From Loxodes magnus (Eukaryota > Ciliophora > Karyorelictea > Loxodida > Loxodidae), in contig CAMPDV010001604.1 in the NCBI GenBank assembly GCA_946699065.1, positions 1-64,000 of the forward strand: a stretch of DNA of 64,000 nucleotides, given 5' to 3'. The position numbers and the translations under genes are program-made. This document shows positions 26,071 through 37,708 of the stretch, piece by piece. Position 1 is the stretch's first letter. Each line of letters opens with the position of its first letter. Under the pieces are notes generated by a model. That model was given only the letters and a program-made list of their open reading frames with translations. It did not search any database and was not told where the DNA came from.

Positions 26071-26534
26071 AACAGTAACCTTAAAAAGCTTTTAGCTATA
26101 GATTAAGGTATAAGAGTTTATTTGATTTCTTGTTCTATTATTTATTTAATAAAAGATTTAATTATTTTGAGGTATTTAATTATTTGATTATTAAGAATAG
26201 AAATTGCAGGTAGAGGAGAAATAAATAACTTAATTATTAAATAGCAATAGGATGATATTTTATTTAAGTATATGTTAAGAAATATATTTTATTATTTAAA
26301 GGTATTCAATTTCAAGTCTATTAGTTAAGATTTAAAATTTTACAATCATATATCTACAAGCTTTTATAAATAAGCTTGTGCTTTGCTTATTACAAAACTG
26401 AAATTTCTCTTTTAGTATCTTATTTATATTATCTAAATTATCCTTTTGAATAGTTATTAAAAGTTCACTGCTTAGTCTTTTTGTAATTTTTGGTATTTAT
26501 TTATGATATATTTTATTATTAATAATATCAAATG
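26070..26534. other. Interval without recognised gene
   Basis: AT-rich; nothing seen. Confidence 0.4.
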
Positions 26535-26909
26535 GATGTCGGTAGCGGTCATGAGACCTTTTAAACAATCTGGTGTAGTGTATATTACATTGCGAGTAAT
26601 CTCACACTAGATGTCACCACAGAGAAGGGTGGGGAAGAGATAAGCCTAACACTCCTAAGGATTCTTGCTATCATTATAAAAGTTTGACTGATGGGCCTTC
26701 TAATTAATGACTTAATAATTTATTCTTATTTAGGCCTCATTCAAGAAGACTTAAGCATTTGATTCGAGGTTCGAGAATAATCTTTAATAAATAGATTCCC
26801 CATTTTGAGAAGTTGATATTACTTTTTGGACTAATAGAATTTTAACAAGAAACATGAGAACATTTTTCTTAATATTAATATTGAAAAAGATGCTAAGCGC
26901 TCTATAATC
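26535..26909 (+). mobile_element. Retroposon ending in the shared 3' terminus
   Basis: The block ends AAGCGCTCTATAATC followed by an ATTTTCATTTATTTTATTTTAA tail region, the terminus shared by the SINEs. The 5' two-thirds (about 26535-26700) is much less AT-rich and holds CGGTAGCGGTCATGAGACC and CACCACAGAGAAGGGTGGGG. It does not match family B. GGTTCGAGA near 26770 resembles a pol III B box, but there is no spaced A box that I can defend. The left boundary is approximate. Confidence 0.5.
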
Positions 26910-27719
26910 ATTTTCATTTATTTTATTTTAATTTGCTTATAAGCTAAAATCATCATGAAGAGAATACATACTGAACATATAATTCTCTTTATTAAATTTA
27001 AATGCAGAACATTTTGACTTACATGAAAAGTTAAAATTACATAGAGAAAATTACCAAAATCTCTTTAGATTATTTTAAACAATCATTTATATAATTTTTT
27101 TAAAATTATTGCTTTTAAACAGCTTTGAATCTATTTATTTAACTTTAGATATTTAAATGTTTAAGTAAGCAACTAAATAAAGATATTTAGAACTATCCAA
27201 TTCTATATATTTTCGACAATTTACAATGATAAATAAATTTCCTTTACTTTACTATTTTTATTCTCAAATATCTTTAAAAGAACATCTAAATAATATACAC
27301 TATACTTTTTTAACTTTCCTTATCTTAGTACTATTAATTAATAAACGAATATATGAAAAATAAGACAATCCTATTAGTTATAAATAATTACCTCTCTAAC
27401 TCTTGTAATTTTTTAAAATTTAATATATTTTATTCTTAGAACTTCATAGTAGCTCATATTTCCTAGGTTTAATCTTTTTTCTTCATTTTCTTCCTTGTAT
27501 CACATTGTTAATCTCTTAAGAATATAGTGAACATTCTATTTTCACCTTAATTTTACTTTATCTCTATATAACCTTAAAAAGAGGAATGTTTAATATTGAT
27601 GTAATCTTTATTAAATAGATGCATTATCTCAAACATGCTAATAAAAAGAAATTCAATAAACTTAATAATTTACCTAAATTTATTTTTTTTATTATCAAAG
27701 AGCTAGCAATAATAAACAA
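26910..27719. other. Interval without recognised gene
   Basis: AT-rich; nothing seen. Confidence 0.4.
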
Positions 27720-28310
27720 ATGCAAGGATTCAAAAGAGGTTTCTACAACACCTCCAAAAAGCTGGAGAGGTAACATGAGTCCAATCTTGGCCAGTCGTCT
27801 TTTTCTTAACCTTAACCTTCTTCTTAATCTTAAAAACCTGGAATTCAAGCAGGATATGATGAGCGGAAGAATCCTAGAAAGCAACTCACGTAATAAGTTC
27901 TACATAAGAGGTAAAGCCAAGGAAGTATATGAAATCTGCTCTTCACCAGGAGGTATCAGAATTTAATCCTTCTGGCCAGATGAGCATGGAGTAGCTCATC
28001 AAAGTGGTGCTGAACTTCAGGAAGAGGTTAGGAAACTGAGGAAGGATAATGAGAAGCTTATGGAACAACTCAGCCTAGCGGAACGAATAGAATCCAGACT
28101 TATGTCCTAAGAAAGAGAACTAAGCGCTTTCTGAAACATATCCTAAGACCAGATAAACTAATCCTAAAATTAGCTTCTGATTCGAGTAACAGACTGGAAA
28201 AATTAGAAAAAAAGTTAAACGAACAAAGGGGAGATCCAATAGAAATTTGTTCTTCTTCAAAATTAGATGATATAAAGTCTCGTAATTAACATTAGAATTT
28301 TTTATGGAAG
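27720..28310 (+). mobile_element. ORF1-type retroposon remnant
   Basis: Starts with ATG of MQGFKRGFYNTSKK, the family amino-terminal motif (M-x-GFK-x-GF-x-T-S). After frame changes comes the conserved block KSALHQEVSEFNPSGQMSMEQ, nearly identical to the element at 44205-45188, then the coiled coil with SAF-TGA-NIS where that element has NAF-TGG-NIS. The knuckle is degenerate and the 3' end uncertain. Several frame shifts. The antisense frame at 27624-27884 is a shadow. Confidence 0.7.
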
Positions 28311-28847
28311 CCTAATTTTCTTCCTCTTATTGATACATTCTTGATTGAGGTTTAATGAAAATAATTATTTTAAACTTATTTTGCATATTAAATTCAAAGA
28401 ACTATGCAATTATGTTCCAATATTCAAAATATTGAAAATTTTATATCTATTATTATTATGTTAGTTTCAGGAGTGTTACTTGCAATCACTTGTCATACAA
28501 CTATTTTACTAAAACTTAAAAATTAATCATTTTGATTTAGACTAAAATATTCCAAAGTATATTTTTTATTATTACTATTGAAACCCAAATTTGAAAAAAA
28601 AACAATATAAGGAAAATTAAAACTATGAAAAGATAAGTACAAGTTCACTTTTCCTAAAATAAGTCAAATTTTCTTTATTAGATTAAAACTAAAATCAATT
28701 GTCAAACTTAAAATCAATAAGCAAGATTAATATTTACAAATAAAGAATGAAAAATGATTATCTTTACTAAAGAATTATGTTGATATAGCAACATCTATTT
28801 GATTTTATCCTAGCATGTTGAATTCTGACTTATAATAATTTTACTTT
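28311..28847. other. Interval without recognised gene
   Basis: AT-rich; nothing seen. Confidence 0.4.
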
Positions 28848-28862
28848 AATTTTGATATTTAT

Positions 28863-30149
28863 AATAATAAAAATACATTAATTTATGTTTTCAGTTTTAG
28901 GGATTTTCAACCCCGTCAGGAGGATATTAGTTCATGCTCCCTGCTGTAAACATAAAAGTTTGAGTCGCCCAATTTTGAGAGAATGGGAACTCGGGTTTCT
29001 CCAGGTTTTCCTTCCTTTTACTTACCTTGGTTCCATCTTGATCCTGTATATTTGGCCACCGGTTTTAATATATTCTTTTCATTCTTGCTTCTTCTTTTTT
29101 CTTCTTTTGTTGCTCTTTTATCCAATATTTTCTTTAGTTCTATTAAAATTTCCAACATAATTAAAAAGATGGTGGGAGCTGAGATTGACCTTCTGAATCA
29201 TACTTTCTGGTTTTATGGCTAGGAACAAGTTCCTTTCCTGTCGCTGAGAAAGTCCCTGGTCAAAGTCAACCTTTGCAAGGAAACGCCTTCCTCTTGATTA
29301 TCCACTCCTGATAGGGGCTTGAAGCCTGGCTGCCCATAGCGATGGAGCTCCCTGGCAGCTGCTTTTCGAAAGCAACAGGATATCCCCGTTATACATGAAG
29401 GGAGTGTTGGGGTCGTTAAACTGCAAGAAGTTGGAGTCCAAAAACTCTTTTAGTTTAAAATTAATTAATTAAAATTTCCAACACTTCTGATAAAGATATC
29501 ATACGCTTCCACAGCAGAAACATTTCTTTTTTATTTTTAATTATTTTCCTTGATGGGTTTGCACTTTTTAGGCTTCGATTTCCTTTTTATAACTCCAGTT
29601 TTGCTTTGCTCTTTCTTAAATGCTTACAATTTCTCTTCTATTTTTCCGAGTTTGTTATCCAGTTCAGTCTGTTTCTGAAGCCAATTTTAGGATTAGCTAT
29701 TCTAATTTTGTGATTAGTTTCAAAAGGTGCTTAGCTCTCTTTCCTAGGACATGAGTCTTAACTCTATTCCTTCTGTTAGGTTAAGTTGTTGCATTACCTT
29801 CTCATTGTCCTTCAATAGCTTTTTGACCTCTTCCTGGAGGTTTAGTACAATTTTAATGAGCTGTTCCATACTCATCTTACCATAAAGGTTAAACTATAGG
29901 ACATCCTGGTGCAAAGCAGATTTCACCTGTTTTATAGGCTTCTCCTCCGAAATTGAAGTAAGCACACAAAGTGCTTTCTGCGTCTGTTTCCGTTCTTCAT
30001 AGTTCTATTATATTTCATGTTGCTAAGATTATTAAGAAAGGGTTAAGGTTGGTTTAAGAAGACTGCCCGATATTTGCTTCTGGTTTCCTCTCCTTCTTCG
30101 AGGTGGTGGTATAGAAACCCTTTTTGAAGCCTTCCATTTTTTAATTATC
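28863..30149 (-). mobile_element. ORF1-only retroposon with a nested insert
   Basis: Flanked by a 15-bp target-site duplication AATTTTGATATTTAT (28848-28862 and 30150-30164). Read on the minus strand it begins 12 bases before the ATG (30137) of MEGFKKGFYTTTSKK and has a coiled coil with STF-TGA-NQS. It also has a CCHC knuckle (CFCCGSV) near 29490-29530, and a 3' hairpin with GGGGTTGAAAATCC at 28899-28914. Without the nested 311-bp insert and its duplicated target it is about 0.96 kb, matching the other ORF1-only elements. The frame is broken several times; it is older than the arm 1 copy. Confidence 0.85.
29158..29468 (-). mobile_element. 311-bp insertion nested in an ORF1 element
   Basis: Bounded by a perfect 15-bp duplication TTAAAATTTCCAACA (29143-29157 and 29469-29483). 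Much less AT-rich than anything near it. On the minus strand about 95 codons are open without even a TGA. They include FMYNGDILLLSKS, which resembles the reverse-transcriptase palm motif (F-x-YADD-x-LLS of LINEs) with YNGD in place of YADD, and downstream FLAKVDFDQGLSQRQ. It could be a fragment of LINE ORF2 or an unrelated short element. No obvious tail. Confidence 0.7.
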
Positions 30150-30239
30150 AATTTTGATATTTATTAAATGACAATTTATTTTCTTTTAGTTTCTACTTTT
30201 TAATAATAATAATATTTTACTTAAAAGTTTTAACAGGGA

Positions 30240-30520
30240 TTTTATTTTTAACAGGATTTTCAACCTGTTTGAAGCATTGTCTTTTCGTTAAGGAAGACTT
30301 TCCGGAAAATTATATTTCGTATGAGATTCCTTAAAAAGCTTTTCTTCATACACTCTTGTTATTTATTTTGATGTTTTTGCTTCCTCCTATTTTTGTATTT
30401 TTTAATCATTTTTTTAAATGCAGCTTGATTGACATTATCAACATTTCTTCCCACTAATTGTTTTTTGTGCTTTTTTATTTTTTTCTATCTTCTACTTCTT
30501 AATAAAGATACCTTAATCTT
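30240..30520 (-). mobile_element. 3' remnant of an ORF1-type retroposon
   Basis: The plus strand holds ACAGGATTTTCAACCTGT at 30251-30268, the inverted-repeat terminus seen at the 3' ends of the elements at 16225-17066 and 28863-30149 (loop TTGAAAA on the minus strand). Lys-rich sequence follows on the minus strand. The body is degenerate and its other end is not defined. Confidence 0.4.
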
Positions 30521-31079
30521 TATTAATCTTTTATTAATCTTGATATTGAGGAGTGAGTATGTTTGATAATTAATTTTGGCTAAACTTTATTACCATTTTT
30601 ACATATTAATGTGGTAAAAGTTAAGCCTGAGATGATTTATTCTCTTATAATATAATTTTTACACTAAATCTTAGGTTAATCAATTTCAATGTTTAATTGA
30701 TTATAATTAGTTAAAATTTCTCTTATTTAATTGGAAAGATTAAAGAATGCTTTCTCTTGTATAACTATGACTTACTTAAGGTTTTCAATTTTTTTCAAAT
30801 CTAGATTAACATTAGCTGCTTCTGGATTCGCCATGCACTTGCCTTAAGAAGAGATGAAGAGCTTGATTAGTCGATTGCCTACAGTTTTTATTTTTAGATT
30901 TTAAGGGTTTTTCTTCTACCTTTTTTTATTTAATTTTTGGTATGATAAATTCCATTTTTTTATAATTTCTACCTTCGAAATCACAATTATTCATGTGAAT
31001 AAAACATATCAAGTATCCTTAATTAATTGTGCTATATATGTTTAAATTTTTAAATAAATACAAATACAAAATTAAATGT
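30521..31079. other. Interval without recognised gene
   Basis: AT-rich; nothing certain. Confidence 0.35.
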
Positions 31080-31891
31080 TTGGCGTTCTTGGAGGTATTT
31101 CAGCATCTTTCCCGCCAGCCTCTATATTACTTAGAGACTAAAATAAAATTTAAATGTCTTTATAATTCAACTCCTTGCTATGCATACTATCAATGAGTTA
31201 TCTATTCGTCTAGATAATGATTGGTATCTTTGATCTTATATATTTTTACAAATTTTTTGCAATATAATCTTTCTCTTTTTGTTTTAGTTGTTGTTGTTGT
31301 TGTATCTTCATTCTATTTTTCAACTTCTTCTAATAATTTCAGTATTCTTATTTAAAATTTTGAAGTTTTTAGTATTTTTCCAAAGATGCATTCAAGAGTT
31401 ACAATAATAGCATCTTTTTGCTTCTTGTTTAGATCTAGGTCTTGAGCTATTTTCTTCTTCTATTTTTTTGTTTTGTTGGTCAGTTCTTTCTTCTTCTATT
31501 GCTAGTTTTGAGATTAATTGTCTGATCTTGTTAAATATTTTAAAATGCATTTAATTTTCTTTCTTAGATCATGAGTCTCGATTCTTTTTCCTCTACAATT
31601 TCAAATTTCTCCATCTGTCTCTTATTGTATTTCTTCAACTTTTTGACCTCTTCCTTGAGATCAAGCACCACTTTAATCAGCTAATCTTAGCTTATTTACT
31701 ATTATGTGATGAAATTCGAGATTTTCAAGCGCATTATAGTTTTAGCCTATTTCCTAGTTTTTTCTTCAGAGGTGGAAGACTCATACTAATGAGTGCTCTT
31801 TTGGTATCTTTTCCTAGTCCTGGCCTTTCTAGGATGTCGCTAAATCCTGACTTTTTGGAGTTACTAAGAATCCTGGCTTGAATTCTGACAT
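31080..31891 (-). mobile_element. ORF1-type retroposon, divergent
   Basis: On the minus strand the ATG at 31891 opens MSEFKPGFLVTPK, a divergent form of the family amino end. A coiled coil follows containing KLNAFQNIQQ, with a glutamine codon (TAA) where relatives have TGG or TGA. A degenerate knuckle KRCYYCNS-TGA-MHLWKN is at 31382-31417, then a polyglutamine run (CAACAACAA). Frame changes are present. The target duplication is not clear, so the ends are approximate. Confidence 0.65.
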
Positions 31892-32136
31892 TTTTTTTCT
31901 TTTAATTATTAAATTTAAGATAACTTAAATATATTAAAGATATATTTCTAACTTTAAAAACAATTAGTATTTACTTCTAGTAATCAATTAATTTTTATAA
32001 GGCTTCTATAGAAATAATAATTATTATCATTAACTAGATAATTCTTAGTTAATTAGCTTTAGTATTATTAATAAAAAATAATAAGTATCATTGAATATTT
32101 AAGTTATATAGTTATATAATTAAGAAATGGCTTTTA

Positions 32137-32865
32137 TCATTTGTCACATTTGCCATTTTGAATTAGGTTTATTATTCGTTTCTCGTTTTTTTCTATCCAT
32201 TCCTTTGCTTGATCTTCTGCTGATTAAATCATCTCTTAATATGATTTACCTTAACTGCTACCTATTTTCTCTATAGTTGGGCTTCATATTTCTACATATC
32301 TTGTTGGATTCTTATTAAGAAATTAATTTTCTTTTTCATAGCTCATTATTAAAATAGGCATACTATAATGAAATCCCCATTTATATTTCTCTTTGCATCT
32401 AGGACTTGGATTGCATAGCTAGTGTATTTCTTGTCTACTTAGAAAATCAGCGACAGGTATATGTGGATTACATTTAGGAAAACTAAATCATTTTTCTCGA
32501 ATTAATCAAAAAACAGACTTAGGATCTTTCTTTACCTAAGTAGCATTTAAGCATTTTTCAAGGTAATCATATAAGCTTTAGCATTTATTTTTATCTCTTC
32601 TTCAATTTAATAACTCTTAAAATAATGAATCTTTATTATCGTTCTAGTCACTAGATTGAGGCTTATCAACCATTTCTTCGGACTTCCCTTTTTCATTCTT
32701 ATTTGCATTTTTTTATTATTACTATCCAATAGCATTTAAGCCAGATTACTTATTATCGAAATTCTATTATTTTTATGCATAGCTGGCTAAAATTATAGAG
32801 TAGATTATTAAATAACCGAAAAAAAGAATTAGACAGACAAAAAAAAGTTTAGACTTTGGGTTTAT
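32137..32865 (-). pseudogene. Secreted-protein paralogue in the loop
   Basis: Diverged homologue of the secreted protein in the arms. Shared features: hydrophobic amino-terminal signal (LFFVCLILFFGYLII), Gln/Asn-rich linker, conserved cysteines (EKCLNAT, FPKCNPH, LCNPSPRCKEKY) and an Ala/Glu/Lys-rich carboxyl helix (AKEWIEKNEKR). The frame is continuous for 243 codons with TAA and TAG as glutamine. It contains four TGA codons, one at VEI-TGA-SP where the arm paralogue has tyrosine. Two TGG codons also occur. The expected start codon reads ATA. Either it is a start-less pseudogene, or the true start lies elsewhere and TGA is sense. Confidence 0.65.
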
Positions 32866-34319
32866 TTTAGCAAAAATTAGTTCTTTGTCGAATATCTTAG
32901 TTTGAAGCTTAATGGAAGTTTTTGATTTTTAATTTTGTTTGCTATTGTTTGTTGAATCTTATTTTTAATGATACTTATCATCGAATGGAATTACTCGCAG
33001 TTATTCCTCTTAATCGTTTGAGTTATTTTCAGGTTATTATAGCTGTTTAAAATACTATATCTGGATGTTAAATTAATTTTGATATTAGTCCTAATTAAAT
33101 AGTGCTTATTACTTCATTGATATATTTGAAAATAAATAAATATTAAAGTACGAATTAGTAATTAAAAGGAAATGAAATGGCTATTAAAGACTCTCGAAAG
33201 TTTCAGTTGGACATTAGTTTCATTAATATAATTAAGCAACTAACTTCACTATATCTTCTCTATTTATAATTAGTTATTCTATCATATAACTTAGATTTAG
33301 CATGCTTATTAAAATTATCTTAGAATTGTAGAAAAAGAATATTCTCAGATTGCTCTATTATATACCTGATGATAGCCAAACAATAGAATATTTATTTAGT
33401 TAGAAATATTAAAACATTAAGTTGTATAAATAATAAATATGATTAAGTTCTTTTATTTTTGATTTAATTATAAAGGAACGAATATTGATTGCTATTCTCT
33501 TTCTACCAAATATAGAAAACTTAGATTATTCTCTTTTATCTCTTTTTTTTCTAAATTATTGTAAAAAAATTTTCGAATAGCTTTGAATGTCTTTGTTTAA
33601 CAATCTATATAAAGGAAATGCATCAATGTTTAAGCAACTAACTGATTAGGTAATTTTATCTTATTTCATTTAATAAATTAGAACTTTATTTAATTTTCTC
33701 TATTATAACTCATTTAAATGACCTTCTCTAAAGATTATTACCTTTTAGTTGAAATTCTGATTTGATTTATTTAAATGGCATAAGAAATAAGATTTATAGA
33801 CTTTATGAAAGCATCCAATAAATTCTTAAATTAATGAAGTTAAATAAAAACACTAAAGGGAACATAAATCTAGCTAGAAAAATAGAAAAATAGATCACTT
33901 TTACTACTCATAAAGTAGGTAAGCAATCTATTTAACTCACTTAAATGAAACTCTAGCATTTTATATATTCTTAATCAGTCTCCAGTAAAGACACTAGCGA
34001 GATAACCCACATAAATATATAGCGAATTTTTCTTTATCTATTTGGTAAAAAGAAAAGTATAAGGGTAAATTATAACACTTAATAAGCTAAAGAAATGTAA
34101 AATGAAAATTATATAATGCTGGTATAAAATAGATATATTAATAGCTTATTTAAAGAAAGAGTCTAGTATATAAATATAAATGTAAGCTATTTATTTATAT
34201 AAACCTTACTTAGAATGGAATATTATTTTGAAATCATTAATTAATAAAATTTAAAATAGTAATAAAAAGAGAACTTTTAGCAGATTAGCTTATAAAAATA
34301 GCAACTTTGCTTTTTTTAA
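32866..34319. other. Interval without recognised gene
   Basis: AT-rich; no recognised element or gene. Confidence 0.4.
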
Positions 34320-34750
34320 GATAAGGAGAAATTGTTTGCTCTAGTTAGCTTTTTAAATAAGAAGAAGAGGTTTTGGATAATAAAGAAATAGTCAAAAAGC
34401 AATTTATATAGGGAAAGTGAAAAAAAATTGGAAATTATGAACAAATTTATAATGCTAAGAACTATTAATTATAGTAAGAAATGATAAAAGAGGCTTAAAA
34501 TATGGAAATTGAATTTAAGTCTAAGTAGAAGAAGAAAAAACTATGAGAATAATGTTCTTTAGTAGTCTAGCAATAGAGAGATTTAACTATCTTCTGAAAG
34601 AGATGAAGATTCATCTCTTTAATTATTGAAATAGAAAAAAATAATCAAAACAATGAAGAACTTATCAGAATAGTATAAGGATAGGAAGAAGAATGCATAT
34701 AAAAGATGAAAATTTGAATAAAGATATAGCTTATTTTGCATAGAGCAAAA
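34320..34750 (+). CDS. Possible coiled-coil coding remnant
   Basis: Lys/Glu/Gln-rich sequence open over tens of codons in ciliate code (EQIYNAKNYQ, QEMIKEAQNMEIEFKSK), with several TGAs and no assigned start. It may be a decayed gene or simply purine-rich DNA. Confidence 0.25.
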
Positions 34751-35379
34751 CTAAAAATCATCTTAAAAATCAAACGAGTTTAAAATTTTTTCCTAGTTAT
34801 AATTATAGATTCAGGATTAAGAGCAAAAAGAAATAAATCAATAAAAAGAAAAAGAATTCATTCAGAGATTTTAAGTAGGAAATAGAGTGAAGTAAGAATA
34901 GAGTTAAGAACGAAAAATAACAGTATAGAGAGATGACGAATCTATCTATATATAAATAAAAGCCATATATTTCGAAGATCTAAATCTCAGGCATATTTAA
35001 CTTAAGTAATCATTTGTTCTTCCTTCTCTATAATTTATTTGAAGATAAATTTCTCTTCAAATTAGTCTAAAGTAGAATATTTAAACGATTCAAGTTAGAA
35101 TGAAAGTAATAAATTATATTCATTTAAGAAACCAAGCAAAATATATTAAAATAATAAAAATAATTTGGCAAAACATTTATTGAGGTGAAGTCTTAAAACT
35201 AAGAACCTTTAATTAATAAAAAAAATAACTAATACAGAACAACACTTATTTTTAAGATTCCTTAGATTTAACGAAAGAAGTGCTGCTATATATTTAAAGA
35301 CTATATAGAAATATGCTTAGATATTAAGAATTAAAGTGAATGATGAAAAAATATTTTGATATATCTATGATAAATTGTT

Positions 35380-35790
35380 TAGCACTCATTCCACAATAAA
35401 ATTAAACTTAAATTTGAGCTTTTAGAAAATAGAGACACATATTTTATACGTATGAAACTCTAGATACATAGAAGATTATAAATTACTATATTTAAATGAA
35501 ATATAGTTTTTATTATGGGCTATGACAAAACATCTAAAGGACTAATTTAGTCAAGATACGTGGATATATGCAGTTCAACAAGATTACAATAGACGAGAGT
35601 TAAGGTATAATATTAAGAAGTTAAAACATAAGCTCAGAAACAAGTGAAAGTATGAAATAAGGAGAACAAAGAGAGTATATTATATCAGCTACAAAGGGTT
35701 TAAATAAATTGATGATTAGATTAATTTAAGATTTATTTAGTTTTTTTATTCTTTCAAAACTTTAAGCTAAACTTATTGATATCCAACTTT
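35380..35790 (+). CDS. Possible partial hypothetical protein
   Basis: An open stretch of about 130 codons in ciliate code with two TGAs, containing SRYIEDYKLLYLNEIQ, FLLWAMTKHLKDQFSQD and YNRRELRYNIKKLKHK. It has balanced composition with aromatic residues, unlike the flanks. Unrecognised; no start found; upstream homology would be needed to define it. Confidence 0.35.
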
Positions 35791-36681
35791 GTATTAAAGT
35801 TCGCATTATTCACTACTATTGACTCATTTTCATAAATTATTTTAAATTATCCATAATTTTCCTTTAATAATTTTAAATACCTAAATTGTTTATTTTTAAG
35901 GACTTTAAATTAATTCAAATAAAGAAATGGATGATCATTTTCATCATAAATAGGAAGATTATTTTATGAAAGGCTACTAATCTATAAAGCCCTAATTAGT
36001 GCATAGTTTCAATATCTAACTTTTATCTTTAGTTTTCACTTTAAATCAGTAAAGTTTAAATTTCTTAGCTTTCTAATATTAGAAATTTCTTTAACTCATT
36101 CAAATTTTTTTTAATCTTAAGACCAACAAAATTTAACTCTTGTATATAACTGTAGTTTTTACTTAAAACTCTTAAGACTTACTTACTAAAATTACCGGCG
36201 TGATTTAAATCTACTTATTTAAGTTTTACAGTTTGTAAATATAAATTCAAAAGTACTGTCAATTACTAACTTTTAAATTTTTTAAGCCTATTGATTCATA
36301 TTTTATTTCCAACTTTCCTAATCATGATATCTTGAAGTAATCTTAAATCATTTAATTAAAGAGTTATTAAGTCAGAAGTGCTTTCTAGCAATAGGAGCAA
36401 ATTCCCATAATTAAACTATATACATTTAGAAAGACTTACTAACTGTAAGCTTAATTACTTTTGAGAAAAAACTTCGTTAAAAGCGTAGTTTGAATATTCA
36501 TCATCTAAGGGTAACTTCTATAGTCTATTCTAAACGCTAAATAATAAATTAGTTTTGATAAATAGAATCATGATCTAAAGAGTCAATTTTAGTTAGATAT
36601 TAGTATAGTTGACTATAATTTATTTCTTTCTTTTTTAATCTTAATTTAAAATTCCCTGATGAAGCATTCTTTGATGCTTAT
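35791..36681. other. Inner loop edge, no gene
   Basis: AT-rich. Ends at the sharp junction with arm 2 at about 36682. Confidence 0.4.
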
Positions 36682-37708
36682 AAAACTAACCCTATCAATA
36701 TCATCATCAGCTAATGTCAGACAGCTTAAACATTTATATAATTTAATAAATAAACTGAAATTAATATACTAGGTTAAACTCTTAAATTTCTAAATAAAGC
36801 TTTTAAACACTTAAACAGCATATAATTAAAATTAAATTTTTATTAATAAAAATATAATTAATATAATAAAAATGGATAATAAATTTAGTTTAGGATAAAT
36901 CTTTAGTTAAGTTTCTTTATATTTTATTATTAATTTTTATCTATTCTTATATATAAAAATAATATTATGCCCATTTTAATATTAATTTATATGGCTCTAA
37001 AAAAGTAACTACAAAAAATAAATAAATAAAGTAATTATAATTTTAAATTCTTTTATTTATTGCTTTAAGACTAAAAAATAAAATACAAATTAAGCAAATT
37101 TTAGAACTAAATAGATATAAAATAAATTAAATCAATTTGCTGAAACGAATGAATAATTATTTCTACAAGCTTAAAATTAATTCTTTAGATTTGTACCTAG
37201 ATATTAAGATATAAATAATTCACTAACTAAAAGGAAGCTACCTGTATTGTAGAAGATATTAACATATTTAAAAATAATGCTTAGGATTCTAAAAAAATAT
37301 AAAAATATTTATGCTATGGAAAATAATAAATAAATAATTTTGAACCTCATGTGAACTATTATAGAGATAAAATAAATAAAACTTAAGAGAATCTTTTATG
37401 AATATTACATTTTCACTAAAAGAGGAATTTAGCAAATACTTCGATTAGAACATAACTGAAGAAAGATATCTATAAATAAGCAAATTTATTTTTGTACAAA
37501 TATATCTTTAAATAAAGCAGATAAATTCATACGAAGATTTTAATTAATATATTTAACCAAACAAATAAAACTTTTAAACAATTATAAATTAAATTAAAAT
37601 TATTAAAAGCTTTATATAGTAAATTAAATATTTTAAAATTAAAATAATCTTTAAAATAATATAACAATAAAAATATAATTTAATTTTTTTAAATATTAAT
37701 AAATTATC

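Larger units (their letters stand above)
22857..36681. other. Unique loop between the arms
   Basis: This 13.8-kb stretch separates the arms. It is not a copy of them, apart from dispersed repeats and a paralogue of the secreted protein. It holds a decayed WD40/pentapeptide gene, several zinc-knuckle retroposons (one with a nested insertion), and the secreted-protein paralogue at 32137-32865. No intact gene of recognised function was found here. Confidence 0.8.

Noticed and set aside
28885-29222. Plus-strand hydrophobic frames of 79-91 codons; also 44225-45227 on the minus strand and 15188-15385 and 16878-17114 on the plus strand
   Set aside because: Reverse-strand shadows of Lys/Gln-rich zinc-knuckle ORF1 proteins; purine-rich coding reads as Phe/Leu/Ser on the other strand.
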